Assembly: GCF_004209755.1 (NCBI RefSeq)
Contig: NZ_CP035913.1
Location: 6,324,001 to 6,388,000, forward strand
Direction: 5' to 3'
From: Pseudoduganella lutea
Lineage (GTDB): Bacteria > Pseudomonadota > Gammaproteobacteria > Burkholderiales > Burkholderiaceae_D
DNA length: 64,000 nt
Every line of letters begins with the position of its first letter. Positions within the stretch are counted from its first letter, which is position 1. Positions 10,720 through 19,815 of the stretch are shown piece by piece. A program made the translations under genes and the position numbers. A model generated the notes under the pieces. That model was not told the origin of the DNA and ran no database searches. It saw only the letters and a list, made by a program, of their open reading frames with translations.

Positions 10720-12012
10720 ATGCGAGCTGGCCAATGGTCGGCCGTGGCGCTGGCGCTGCTGCTTTGTTGCGGCGGCCCGGCCCGGGCCGAGGTGCAGGTG
10801 GTGCAGATGTGGACGCTGCTGTCCGGCGGCGACGGCGCCCGCATGCGCGCGCTGATCGAGTCGTTCAACGCTTCCCAGCAGGAAGTGCGCGTGGAAAGCA
10901 CCACGCTCAAGTGGGGCGAGCCGTTCTACACAAAGGTGATCACGGCCACCGTGGCCGGCGCGGGGCCGGACCTGGCGACGATCCACCTGTCGCGCCTGCC
11001 GAACCTGGCCGGCGGCGGCGTGCTGCGGCCCATCACCACCGCCGAGCTGGCGTCCGCCGGCCTGCGGGGCAGCGATTTCCTGCCGCGCCAGTGGGCCCGC
11101 TCGCACTATGAGGGCGGCGCCTATGCGGTGCCGCTCGACACCCACCCGCTGGTCCTGTATTACAACAAGGATCTGGCCGGCAAGGCCGGCCTGCTCGATG
11201 CACAAGGCAGGTTGACCACCATCGTCGGCATGCCGGCGCTCACGAACGCGTTCCGCGCCGTGAAGGAAAAGACGGGCAAGGCGGGCCTCGCGATGGAGGC
11301 GGCGCAAAGCACCTATGCGATCTGGCGCCTGTGGCTGTCGCTGCTGGCCCAGCAGGGCCTGCCCGTGGTGGCGAACGGCCAGTTCGCCTACGGGCCCGCC
11401 GGTGAACGCACGCTGGCCGCGATCGCGCACTGGTTCCGTGCCGGCTACGCGACGGCGGGGCAGGATTACCCCGCTTCGACCAGCCAGTTCATGGCCGGCA
11501 ATGCCGGCTTCATGATCAACGGGGTATGGGAAGTGCCGGAGCTGGTGCGCGGCACGAAGGCCGGCACGATCGGTTTCCGTTACGGCATCGCACCGTTGCC
11601 GCAGTTGTACAACAATGCCAGCACCTGGGCCGATTCGCACGGGTTCGCGATTCCCGCCAACGCGGGCCGGCCGATGACGCCCGAAAAGACCCGCGCGGTG
11701 CTGAAGTTCGTCGCCTATGTCAGCACGCATTCGTTCGGCTGGGCCGAGGGCGGCCACATTCCCGTGTACCGACCCGTGGCCGAGTCCGCCGCGGCGCGCG
11801 CGCTGATGCCGAACGCGGAATACGCCGCGGCCGCGGCCAATGTCGTCTACGACCCGGCCGGCTGGTACATGGGTGCGGCGGGGCCGCTGGAAGCGATCGC
11901 ATCGAAATTCCTGCCGGCGCCGCTGGCCGGCCAACTGACGCCCGCCGACGCGCTGCGCCGTTTTGAAAGCGAAGCGCAGCGCCTGCTGAAGAAGCGCCCG
12001 CCACGCTATTGA
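10720..12012 (+). CDS. sugar ABC transporter substrate-binding protein (family 1)
   Basis: A 430-residue periplasmic binding protein. The N-terminus is a signal peptide (MRAGQWSAVALALLL, cleaved near ARA-EV). The fold shows typical family-1 motifs: VVQMWTLLSGG, a ligand-lobe stretch FYTKVITATVAGAGPDLATI, VLYYNKDL and WADSHGFAIPAN. It is the first gene of an importer operon with two permeases. Neighbouring GH2 and GH43 enzymes suggest an oligosaccharide ligand. No ATPase gene of this importer is present nearby. Confidence 0.93.
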   Translation: MRAGQWSAVALALLLCCGGPARAEVQVVQMWTLLSGGDGARMRALIESFNASQQEVRVESTTLKWGEPFYTKVITATVAGAGPDLATIHLSRLPNLAGGGVLRPITTAELASAGLRGSDFLPRQWARSHYEGGAYAVPLDTHPLVLYYNKDLAGKAGLLDAQGRLTTIVGMPALTNAFRAVKEKTGKAGLAMEAAQSTYAIWRLWLSLLAQQGLPVVANGQFAYGPAGERTLAAIAHWFRAGYATAGQDYPASTSQFMAGNAGFMINGVWEVPELVRGTKAGTIGFRYGIAPLPQLYNNASTWADSHGFAIPANAGRPMTPEKTRAVLKFVAYVSTHSFGWAEGGHIPVYRPVAESAAARALMPNAEYAAAAANVVYDPAGWYMGAAGPLEAIASKFLPAPLAGQLTPADALRRFESEAQRLLKKRPPRY

Positions 12013-12026
12013 AGAATGGAGAACCG

Positions 12027-12890
12027 ATGAGGGGTCGCCGGTCCGAGATGCTGTCCGCCATGCTGCTGCTGTTGCCTTTCATGGCGGCATTCGTGCTGTT
12101 CTTCCTGCTGCCCGCCTTGCAGACGCTGTACCTGTCGCTGACCGAGAGCAGCCTGACGCGCACCAGCGCGTTTGTCGGGCTGGCCAACTATGACACGCTG
12201 ATCCACGACCCGTCGTTCTGGTCATCGCTCGGCAACACGTTTTATTTTTCGCTGCTGACGGTCATTCCGCTGACCGCGCTCGGCCTGGTGATGGCGCTGC
12301 TGGTGGACCATTTCACGAAGGCGTCGGGCTGGCTGCAGGGCGCGTTCTTCCTGCCCTATGTGCTGCCGATCTCGGTGATGACGCTGATCGCGGACTGGAT
12401 GCTGCAGCCCTCGTCGGGCATCGTCAACCACCTGCTGGGCGTGCAGCGCGCGTGGTTTTCCGACGTGGACTGGGCCATGCCCGTCGTGGCGATCGCCACG
12501 GTCTGGTGGACGGTGGGTTTCAACATGCTGATCTTCATCGCCGGCCTGCGCAATATCCCGCGCGAGCAGTACGAGGCCGCGGCGCTGGACGGCGCGCGCG
12601 GCTTCGCCGTGTTCCGTTACATCACGTGGCCGGCGCTGATGCCCGTGACGATCACGGCGCTCGTGCTGCAACTGATCGCTTCGCTGAAAGTGTTCGGCCA
12701 GACCTACATCATGACGACGGGCGGGCCGTTCAATACGACGCGGGTCACGCTGCACTACATGTATGAAACGGCGTTCACGCAAAGCGACGCCGGCTACGCC
12801 GCGGCCGTGGCCATGGCATTCATGTTCATCGTTGTCGCACTGGGACTGGCGCAGGCGCTGCTGCTGCGCAAACGAAAGGGGCGCGCATGA
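12027..12890 (+). CDS. sugar ABC transporter permease (MalF-type)
   Basis: A 287-residue inner-membrane protein with six predicted helices. The EAA motif that docks to the ATPase is clear (YEAAALDGARGFAVFRYITW). ATG 12027 is chosen because GGAGA (12018-12022) precedes it at good spacing; the open frame begins at a TTG at 12009. It lies 14 bp after the binding-protein stop and overlaps the next permease by 4 bp (ATGA), so the three genes are one transcription and translation unit. Confidence 0.94.
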   Translation: MRGRRSEMLSAMLLLLPFMAAFVLFFLLPALQTLYLSLTESSLTRTSAFVGLANYDTLIHDPSFWSSLGNTFYFSLLTVIPLTALGLVMALLVDHFTKASGWLQGAFFLPYVLPISVMTLIADWMLQPSSGIVNHLLGVQRAWFSDVDWAMPVVAIATVWWTVGFNMLIFIAGLRNIPREQYEAAALDGARGFAVFRYITWPALMPVTITALVLQLIASLKVFGQTYIMTTGGPFNTTRVTLHYMYETAFTQSDAGYAAAVAMAFMFIVVALGLAQALLLRKRKGRA

Positions 12891-13717
12891 AGCATACGCC
12901 GCTGCACTGGACCGTGGTGGCCGCCGTGTCGGCACTGGCGCTGGCGATGCTGTGGGTGGCGCCGCTGCTGTGGGCGCTGTCGACGTCGCTGCGGCCCGAG
13001 TACGAGACCATCGCGCCCACCCTGCACCTGCTGCCGCAGCGCTGGACCGTGGAAGCGTTCACGAAGACGCTCGGCGCTGGCAACGTGCCGCGCTGGCTGT
13101 TCAACAGCGCACTGGTGGCGCTGGCCGTCACCGCCGTCACGATGGCGATCAGCCTGATGGCCGCCTTTGCGTTTTCCCAGCTGCGTTTTCGCGGGCGCAA
13201 CCTGCTGTTCATGGTGTCGATGCTGGCACTGCTGCTGCCGTTCGAGGCGCTGCTGGTGCCGCTGTTCCGCACGATGAACGGGCTTGGCCTCATCAACACC
13301 TATGCCGGCATCGTGCTGCCGCAAGTGGTGTCGCCGGTGGTGATCTATGTGTTCCGCCAGTTCTTCGACGCGGTGCCGAACGATTTCCGCGATGCCGCGC
13401 TGCTGGACGGGGCATCGCCCCTGCGGGTGCTGTGGAGTGTCTACCTGCCCATGTCCGGCAATATCGTGTGGGCGATGGCGATCGTCACGTTCATCGCGGC
13501 ATGGAACAATTTCCTGTGGCCGTTCATCATCGTCACGTCGAACGACATGATGACGATCCCCCTCGGCCTCACGCAAACCTACGATGCGTTCGGCGTGCGC
13601 TACGCGCAGTTGATGGCGGCCGCGCTGCTCGGCGCCTTCCCCGTCGCGCTGGCCTACATCGTGTTCCAGCGCCGCGTTACGCAGGGGCTGCTGGCCGCTA
13701 CGGGCCTGAAAGGGTAG
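12887..13717 (+). CDS. sugar ABC transporter permease (MalG-type)
   Basis: A 276-residue inner-membrane permease, partner of the preceding MalF-type protein. The first helix is near residues 12-32, and the EAA motif is FRDAALLDGASPLRVLWSVY. Its start overlaps the upstream stop as ATGA. The operon ends here, with no ABC ATPase following. Importers of this CUT1 class often share an MsmX/UgpC-type ATPase encoded elsewhere, which is the simplest explanation. Confidence 0.94.
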   Translation: MKHTPLHWTVVAAVSALALAMLWVAPLLWALSTSLRPEYETIAPTLHLLPQRWTVEAFTKTLGAGNVPRWLFNSALVALAVTAVTMAISLMAAFAFSQLRFRGRNLLFMVSMLALLLPFEALLVPLFRTMNGLGLINTYAGIVLPQVVSPVVIYVFRQFFDAVPNDFRDAALLDGASPLRVLWSVYLPMSGNIVWAMAIVTFIAAWNNFLWPFIIVTSNDMMTIPLGLTQTYDAFGVRYAQLMAAALLGAFPVALAYIVFQRRVTQGLLAATGLKG

Positions 13718-13777
13718 TGCCCTGCCGGGCGGGCGTCGCGAAACGTCGCGCCCGCGCAACCGAAACGGCCTAAGGAG

Positions 13778-13807
13778 TTGGCGTCAAATAAAGCTTGTGT
13801 CTATGAT
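13778..13807 (+). promoter_or_regulatory. candidate sigma-70 promoter of the TonB-dependent receptor gene
   Basis: TTGGCG (13778-13783) and TATGAT (13802-13807) are spaced by 18 nt in an AT-richer stretch after the ABC operon. They lie about 80 bp before the receptor start. This is a consensus match only. Confidence 0.45.
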
Positions 13808-13887
13808 CATCAGGCAGCTTCTCCAGGCGAAGCGTCACGAGCCTGGCACGACCTCTTCCAAGAACAGCCCAGACATCGGAGACAGCC

Positions 13888-16788
13888 ATGATTTCCCCCT
13901 TGATGACGACGCCAATGCGCCGTGCCGTTGCCGCCGCCCTGTGCGCAATGGCCGCCGGTGCCGCCGGCGCGCAGCAAACCCCCGACCCCGCCGCACCGCC
14001 CACCGCGGCCCAACCTCCGGCCCAACCGGCCGACACGCCTTCCGCATCTTCTTCGCCTTCCGCGCCAGCCGCCGGCCAGGCCACGCCGGACACGTCCGGC
14101 CAGTCCGCGCCGGCGCAGGCCACCGGCGGTAGTGATGCCGCCGTGCAGGGCGGCCCCATCGCCACCGTGGAAGTGACGGGCATTCGCCGCAGCATCCGTT
14201 CGGCCGAGCAGATCAAGCGCGACGCCACCCAGGTCGTGGACTCGATCAACGCCGACGATATCGGCAAGTTCCCCGACCGCGCGGCCGGCGATGCGCTGCA
14301 ACGGATCGCCGGCGTGCAGGTGGGCCGCGACCGGGGCGAGACATCGACGGTGACGATCCGCGGCCTGCCGGACGTGGTCACGTCGCTGGACGGCAACGAC
14401 ATCTTCACCGGCCGCGGTCGCCGCCTGCAATACCAGGACCTGCCCGTGCAATCGATCGGCGGCATGGACGTGTACAAGTCCGCCACCGCCAACCAGCCAG
14501 AGGGCGGCATCGCCGGCGCCATCGACATCCGCCTGCGCGCGCCGTTCGACTACAAGGGCCGGACCGTGACCGGCTACCTGGAAAACCGCCGGCAGAAGGT
14601 CAACGGCAGCGACGCCGCCGAGACCCGCAACAGCCCCGGCGGCGGCGCGCTGTACAGCGACCGCTGGAACAGCGGCGCCGGCGAAATGGGCCTGCTGGTC
14701 GATGTGGCGTACAACAAGGAGCACTGGGGCTATCCGGTGCAGTGGGTGGACCGCCCGGACCGCATCTTCTCGGTCAGCCCGGACGGCACGGCCGTGCGGC
14801 TGAACGACGACCAGCCGCTCGCGCCATTGAACGCGGGCGACCGGCTGGGCAACCTGCCGCAGGTGGGCGGCATCTACAACGGCGGCGAACGCGAACGCTT
14901 TTCCGGGCATGGCGCATTCCAGTGGAAGATCAATCCGAAGCTCGACTTCACCACGCAATACCTCGGCACCGGCTATCGTGCCCGCACCGCGACCGACTAT
15001 ATCCTGGGCATCGTGGGCTGGGCGCCGCGCCTGAACAACGTGGTCTTGGGCGACCGGGGCTGCGACACGCCGTCGGGGCAGATCTGCCCGATCGTGTCGG
15101 CCGTCGCGCCACCCGCGCAGTTTTCCCCGAACCCCTATGACTGGGATCCCTATGTCGCCACCAGTGCCTGGGGCACGCAGGAGCGCACGAACACCCATTT
15201 CCTGAACACGAAGCTGCGCTTCCGCGACGGGCCGTGGGACGTCACGACGGGCCTGGCGTTCACCCACTCGAAGTTCATCCAGGACCGGGTGATCGTCGAC
15301 CAGCAGATTCCCAACGCCACGGTGAATGTCTATACGTATGGGGCGGATGGTCACGGCGGGTACAACGCCGTGACGACGCCCACCAGCGGAACGCCACTGC
15401 GCGACCCACGCGAGTTCGTGCTGCGCGGCCTCGTGCAGAACTGGGAAGAGTCGCTCGGCAAGCAGACCCAGTGGCGCACCGACGGCACGTACAAGCTGAG
15501 CGAAGGATTCGTCCGCGCGATCAACGTGGGCCTGAAACTGTCGTCGCGTTCCACCACCTATCATTCGGCGGAACGGGCGAGCGACGTAAACCGCACCGCG
15601 CGGCCGAATCCGGTCGACGCGTTCGGGCCGGGCTTTGAAACCCTCAGCCCCGGCGTGGACCGGCTGGGCGGCCAGTACTACGTGCCGTCGTACGACTTCC
15701 TGATCGACCAGGCGGACCGCGTGCGCGCCGTGTACGGGGCGCCGGCGGGCCGCGTGCCGGATGACCCGAACCGTGTGTTCGAGCAGCGCGAGCGCTCGAC
15801 CGCCGGCTATGTCAGCGCGCGCTGGCAGACCACGGTCGGCGGCATCGACGTGAGCGGCGATGCGGGCGTGCGCGTCATCCACGTGAAGCGCAAGCTGGAA
15901 GGCACGAGCCGCGTGGGCGACGTGATCACGCCGATCGACCTGTCGACATCGGAAAACAACTACCTGCCGAGCATCTCCGCCCTGGTCGGCTGGCGCCAGA
16001 ACCTGCAGTCCCACTTCTCGGCCGGCAAGACGCTGACGCGGCCGGACTTCCTGCGCCTGAACCCCGCGCTGTCGCTGATCCCGCCCACCGTCAACGCACC
16101 GGGCACCGGCAGCGCCGGCAATGCCAACCTGGCGCCGACCAAGTCGACCAATCTCGATGCGACGCTGGAATACTATTTCACCGGCAACGGCTATGCGCAA
16201 CTGGCCTTGTTCCATCGCGACTTCACGGGCTACCTGCAGGATTACACGCAGGACGAGATCATCGACGGCCAGCGCTACCGCGTGACGCGGCCGCAGAACT
16301 CCGGCCAGGGCACGCTGAAGGGCTTTGAATTCGGCACGCAGAAATTCTTCGACTTCCTGCCCGGCTTCTGGAGCGGCTTCGGCGCACAGTACAACTTCAC
16401 GTGGATCAAGGACGAGAACGAAACCCGGCTCGACGTGAATTCGGCCGCGCTGACGAAGACCCGGCTGATCGACGTGGCGCGCAAGAGCCACAACTTCGCG
16501 CTGCTCTACGAAGGCCACGGCCTGACCGGGCGGCTGGCGGCCACGCGGCGCGGCGACTACGTGGAACAGGTGGCCGAACCGCGCTTCCTGCAGGACCGGG
16601 TCGTCAAGGCATCCACGTATGTCGACCTGTCGCTGTCGTACGAACTCACCAGGAACATCTCGCTGCAGTTCGACGCGATCAACCTGACGAAAGAGAAGTA
16701 CGAAAGCTACGTGGGCGACACGATGCGCCCGCGCGACATCCGCTACACGCCCACCACGTATGGCCTGGGCCTGCGGTTCAAGCTGTGA
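13888..16788 (+). CDS. TonB-dependent receptor (carbohydrate-type)
   Basis: A 966-residue outer-membrane receptor. It has a signal peptide (to about GAQQ, residue 30) and then a Pro/Ala-rich linker of about 60 residues. The plug starts at VEVTGIRRSIRSAEQIKRD (DDIGKFPDRAAGDALQRIAGV, TVTIRGLP), and a 22-strand-type barrel ends in YGLGLRFKL with the terminal hydrophobic pattern. Receptors with this IR-S and DDIGKFPD plug style are common in carbohydrate scavenging loci of Xanthomonas, Caulobacter and Massilia. It sits between the sugar importer and a GH43 gene only 14 bp downstream, so it probably imports an oligosaccharide across the outer membrane. Confidence 0.93.
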   Translation: MISPLMTTPMRRAVAAALCAMAAGAAGAQQTPDPAAPPTAAQPPAQPADTPSASSSPSAPAAGQATPDTSGQSAPAQATGGSDAAVQGGPIATVEVTGIRRSIRSAEQIKRDATQVVDSINADDIGKFPDRAAGDALQRIAGVQVGRDRGETSTVTIRGLPDVVTSLDGNDIFTGRGRRLQYQDLPVQSIGGMDVYKSATANQPEGGIAGAIDIRLRAPFDYKGRTVTGYLENRRQKVNGSDAAETRNSPGGGALYSDRWNSGAGEMGLLVDVAYNKEHWGYPVQWVDRPDRIFSVSPDGTAVRLNDDQPLAPLNAGDRLGNLPQVGGIYNGGERERFSGHGAFQWKINPKLDFTTQYLGTGYRARTATDYILGIVGWAPRLNNVVLGDRGCDTPSGQICPIVSAVAPPAQFSPNPYDWDPYVATSAWGTQERTNTHFLNTKLRFRDGPWDVTTGLAFTHSKFIQDRVIVDQQIPNATVNVYTYGADGHGGYNAVTTPTSGTPLRDPREFVLRGLVQNWEESLGKQTQWRTDGTYKLSEGFVRAINVGLKLSSRSTTYHSAERASDVNRTARPNPVDAFGPGFETLSPGVDRLGGQYYVPSYDFLIDQADRVRAVYGAPAGRVPDDPNRVFEQRERSTAGYVSARWQTTVGGIDVSGDAGVRVIHVKRKLEGTSRVGDVITPIDLSTSENNYLPSISALVGWRQNLQSHFSAGKTLTRPDFLRLNPALSLIPPTVNAPGTGSAGNANLAPTKSTNLDATLEYYFTGNGYAQLALFHRDFTGYLQDYTQDEIIDGQRYRVTRPQNSGQGTLKGFEFGTQKFFDFLPGFWSGFGAQYNFTWIKDENETRLDVNSAALTKTRLIDVARKSHNFALLYEGHGLTGRLAATRRGDYVEQVAEPRFLQDRVVKASTYVDLSLSYELTRNISLQFDAINLTKEKYESYVGDTMRPRDIRYTPTTYGLGLRFKL

Positions 16789-16802
16789 TCGGAGAGTCAT
16801 GC

Positions 16803-17753
16803 ATGACTGAGTATGTGAATCCCGTGTACCCGGCGACGTTCGCCGACCCGTTCGTGCTGCGCCATGGGAGTTATTACTATGCCTATGGCACGGCACCGGG
16901 CGGGGCGGACGGGCGCGCGTTCCCCGTGCTGCGCTCGCCGGACCTGGTGAGCTGGGAACCGCTCGGCTACGCCCTCGTGCCGCCAGGCGGCCATGACTTC
17001 TGGGCGCCAGAAGTGGCGTACGACGACGGCATGTTCTACATGTATTACTCGACGCAGGGCATCGAGGGGCGTGATCACCAGCTGCGCGTGGCCACGAGCG
17101 CCGATCCGGCCGGGCCCTTTGTCGATGCCGGCGTGGTCCTGGTGCCCGACCAGCCATTCTCGATCGATGCCCACCCGTTCAAGGATGACGACGGCCAGTG
17201 GTATCTGTTCTACTGCGTCGATTTCCTCGAGCTGGAAGACGACCACCGCGTGGGCACCGGCATCGTCGTCGACCGGATGACCAGCATGACGGCGCTGGAA
17301 GGCAAGCCGCGCATGGTGCACCGGCCGCACGAGGACTGGCACCTGTTCCTGAAGCAGCGCACGATGTATGGCAACGTCTACGACTGGCACACGGTGGAAG
17401 GCGCGGCCGTGCTGAAGCAGGAGGGGCGTTATTACTGCTTCTACAGCGGCGGGGCCTGGGAAAAGGAAAACTATGGCGTCAGCTACGTGGTGGCCGACCA
17501 TCCGCTTGGGCCATACCGACGGCCGGAAGAGGGCGGGCGGGCGCTGCTGATGAGTACACTGCCGGGGCACTTGATCGGCCCGGGCCACAATTCGTTCGTG
17601 GCGTCGCCGGGTGGCGATGAAACGTGGATCGTGTACCACGCCTGGGGGCCGGACCGTGCCGGGCGGCGCATGTGCATCGACCGGCTGCGGTGGGAAGGCG
17701 GCCGGCCGGTGACGGAGGGGCCCACCGCAACGCCGCAGGCGGCGCCGGTGTAG
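16803..17753 (+). CDS. glycoside hydrolase family 43 protein, cytoplasmic
   Basis: A 316-residue protein that is a single five-bladed propeller. The catalytic base Asp is in FADPFVL near residue 14, the pKa-tuning Asp is likely in SIDAHPFKDDDG, and the acid Glu is in FWAPEV. There is no signal peptide, so it should act on imported oligosaccharides, unlike the secreted GH43 at 6714. ATG 16803 follows GGAGAG (16791-16796) and is 14 bp after the receptor stop, implying co-transcription. Arabinofuranosidase or xylosidase specificity cannot be decided here. Confidence 0.92.
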   Translation: MTEYVNPVYPATFADPFVLRHGSYYYAYGTAPGGADGRAFPVLRSPDLVSWEPLGYALVPPGGHDFWAPEVAYDDGMFYMYYSTQGIEGRDHQLRVATSADPAGPFVDAGVVLVPDQPFSIDAHPFKDDDGQWYLFYCVDFLELEDDHRVGTGIVVDRMTSMTALEGKPRMVHRPHEDWHLFLKQRTMYGNVYDWHTVEGAAVLKQEGRYYCFYSGGAWEKENYGVSYVVADHPLGPYRRPEEGGRALLMSTLPGHLIGPGHNSFVASPGGDETWIVYHAWGPDRAGRRMCIDRLRWEGGRPVTEGPTATPQAAPV

Positions 17754-17789
17754 CGGTGTAAAAGCTGTTTTCTCCTGCGGCATAAGAAA

Positions 17790-17848
17790 ACCGGTGTCTG
17801 ACACTATTTTCGGGGTGAATCTTCCCGAAAATAGTGTCAGACACCGGT
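17790..17848. repeat. 25-bp perfect inverted repeat with nested GTGTCTGACAC palindromes
   Basis: Arms 17790-17814 and 17824-17848 are perfect complements around a 9-nt loop. Each arm contains an 11-bp palindrome, GTGTCTGACAC (17794-17804) and GTGTCAGACAC (17834-17844). It lies between two convergent genes (GH43 stop 17753, small gene stop 17915). It may act as a bidirectional terminator. The nested structure is typical of REP-like dispersed elements rather than of a simple terminator. Confidence 0.8.
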
Positions 17849-17914
17849 GTTTCGCTGCCATCTACCAGCGGTTGATGTTTCAGCGCTCAACCGCTCAATT
17901 CGACGTGCGTTATT

Positions 17915-18103
17915 TCACGAAAAATCCCGCCGCTCGCCCGGCATCGCCAGTACGCGCTTGATGACGGAAGGCTTGATGCGCTTGCGTGTCAGGAACATGT
18001 GCGCATCCTTTAGCCCGGTGGACTGCTGCAGCAGCAGCGCACGGTTGATGATCAGTTCGGTTTCGATATCGGTGCGGGAATAGGCGCGGCGGACTTTGTA
18101 CAT
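17915..18103 (-). CDS. small conserved hypothetical protein (62 aa)
   Basis: A 62-residue basic protein (YSRTDIETELIINRALLLQQ, then LTRKRIKPSVIKRVLAMPGERR). An ideal AAGGAG Shine-Dalgarno precedes ATG 18103, which makes it a real gene rather than chance. There is no signal peptide or membrane helix. Its Arg/Lys-rich C-terminus and helix-loop-helix look could suit nucleic-acid or protein binding, but the function is unknown. It is divergent to the XRE-like gene at 18401, with about 300 bp between them. Confidence 0.7.
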   Translation of the reverse strand: MYKVRRAYSRTDIETELIINRALLLQQSTGLKDAHMFLTRKRIKPSVIKRVLAMPGERRDFS

Positions 18104-18400
18104 CTTGTCTCTCCTTGGGTTGCTTGTTGCGTAATGTATTGCTATCAGTGATGCAATGACTTCATCGTATTAGGCCGGACTCTGCGCTACCGTGCGCCAG
18201 TTCACCTTCGCGAACGGGTCGGCGAACCGTCGTTTGTCATGGACGCAACACCTTTCTCTTGAAAATATTGCCGCACGGCATAATATGCTGCACTATTGCA
18301 GCTGTTCCGAGCCCCCGAGCAAAACATTGACCCTAGCCCGTCGCGTTTGCGATGAAGGCGAGCCGCGCATGCGTGCCGCCGACCCGTATCTGGAGCCTTG

Positions 18401-18724
18401 ATGAAACCCGATTCCCCCCAAGTGCTGGCCCACGTCATGTCCGACGAGGAAACGCTGACCTACAACCCGAACCGCCTGCTCGATGGCCTGATCGACATCA
18501 TGCACCTGAAGAACGACGCGGCCCTGGCCCGTTCGCTCGAAGTGGCACCGCCCGTGATCAGCAAGATCCGTCACCTGAAGCTGCCTGTCGGCGCTTCGCT
18601 GCTGATACGCATGCATGAAGTGAGCGAACTGTCGATCCGCGACCTGCGTTATCTGATGGGCGATCGCCGCCAGAAGTTCCGCATCAGCCCCGTGCACTTC
18701 AAGCCGGAAGCAACGGCCGAATAA
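18401..18724 (+). CDS. small XRE-like helix-turn-helix protein, copy 1
   Basis: A 107-residue protein. Residues about 22-95 form a compact helical domain (NRLLDGLIDIMHLKNDAALA, VAPPVISKIRH, GASLLIRMHEVS, LMGDRRQKFR) with the pattern of a phage-repressor-type HTH: SKIRH falls in the recognition-helix position. It is closely related to the protein at 37318 (57 of 74 aligned residues identical by eye). ATG 18401 follows TGGAG (18391-18395). About 130 bp upstream an imperfect palindrome centred on TGCCG-CA-CGGCA (18269-18280) could be an operator. Regulatory targets are unknown. Confidence 0.82.
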   Translation: MKPDSPQVLAHVMSDEETLTYNPNRLLDGLIDIMHLKNDAALARSLEVAPPVISKIRHLKLPVGASLLIRMHEVSELSIRDLRYLMGDRRQKFRISPVHFKPEATAE

Positions 18725-18740
18725 GCCAGCCTTCCACCGG

Positions 18741-18779
18741 GCGGCCGCGCACGCGCGGCCGCTTCATCGCTATCTTTTT
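18741..18779 (+). terminator. terminator-like hairpin after XRE-like gene 1
   Basis: A perfect 10-bp GC stem (18741-18750 with 18753-18762, 2-nt spacer) stands 16 nt after the stop. A T5 run ends 17 nt further on (18775-18779). The distance to the T run is longer than usual. Confidence 0.5.
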
Positions 18780-18903
18780 GTCATTGTTTGCGCGCATACT
18801 GCATGCCGCGCGTTCCCATGTCCGGAGCCGCCGTCGACTTCCGGCGACTACGAACGCATCAAAACGGAACGCCTCTAAACGGATGACCAAAGGAGAACAT
18901 GCG

Positions 18904-19815
18904 ATGAACCATGCCGAACATTTCGTCCACTACCGAATCTGCGATGCATCGGCGGCCGTGCCGCTTGATGACGAGCACTTCATCGCGGCCGACGACGAGA
19001 CCAACGTGCTGCACGTCTACCGCTACGACGCGGGGCCTCCCGTGCGCGAATGCGACCTGACGCCGTTTCTCGATACCGAGGATGGTGGCGAGGCCGACAT
19101 CGAAGGCGCGGCCGAATTGAATGGCCAGGTCTGGTGGATCACGTCGCACGGCTGCGACAAGAAGGGCAGGTCTAGCGCCACGCGCTGCCAGTTGTTCGCC
19201 ACCGATCCGGCGGGCCGGCCTGTCGGCAAGCCCTACCGCCGCCTGCTGGACGACATGCTGGCGCATCCGCTGCTGGACCATTTCGAACTCGCCAAGGCGG
19301 CCCGCAAGGCGCCGAAGGATCCGGGTGGCCTGTGCATCGAAGGTCTCGCGGCCACGCCGGGTGGTGGCCTGCTGGTCGGGTTTCGCAATCCCGTGCCGCA
19401 CGGCTGGGCGCTGATCGTGCCGGTGGCGGACCCCGCGCCGCTGCTCGATGGCGGCAGGGCCGAGCTGGGGGCGCCCATCCTGCTCGACCTTGCGGGTCGC
19501 GGTATCCGTGCGATCGAATGGTATGGCGATGCGTACTACATCGCCGCCGGTCCGCCGGCGGCAGGCGACGACTATGCGCTGTACCGCTGGTCCGGCCGCG
19601 CCGGCGACAGGCCACTGGCCGTGGATGTGCCCGCGCTCGCCGGCCTGCACCCGGAGTCGCTGTTCTTCGACGCGCAGGGCACGATGCACGTGCTGTCCGA
19701 TGACGGCAAGGCACAGTCGGGCGGCCGCAAATGCAAGGAAGTGGCCGTCGAAGAGCGGACATTCCGCCGCCTGTCGATTCCGCGCGGCGAGTGGGACACT
19801 TATTGGGGCGCCTAG
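18904..19815 (+). CDS. DUF3616 domain-containing protein
   Basis: A 303-residue protein resembling DUF3616, a predicted beta-propeller of unknown activity. It shows evenly spaced beta-rich blocks such as GEADIEGAAELNGQVWWITSHG, GGLCIEGLAATPGGGLLVGF and AGLHPESLFFD. There is no signal peptide. ATG 18904 is chosen because AAGGAG (18890-18895) lies 8 nt upstream. The stop TAG shares the sequence CTAG with the stop of the convergent gene at 19812. Confidence 0.82.
   Translation: MNHAEHFVHYRICDASAAVPLDDEHFIAADDETNVLHVYRYDAGPPVRECDLTPFLDTEDGGEADIEGAAELNGQVWWITSHGCDKKGRSSATRCQLFATDPAGRPVGKPYRRLLDDMLAHPLLDHFELAKAARKAPKDPGGLCIEGLAATPGGGLLVGFRNPVPHGWALIVPVADPAPLLDGGRAELGAPILLDLAGRGIRAIEWYGDAYYIAAGPPAAGDDYALYRWSGRAGDRPLAVDVPALAGLHPESLFFDAQGTMHVLSDDGKAQSGGRKCKEVAVEERTFRRLSIPRGEWDTYWGA

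Noticed and set aside
13810..17157. Long minus-strand open frame (1115 codons)
   Set aside because: Mirror frame of the TonB receptor and GH43 genes; biased composition and no domain.
18769..18900. Extended N-terminus for the DUF3616 protein from about 18778
   Set aside because: The extra 42 codons are basic and family-less, while AAGGAG precedes ATG 18904.
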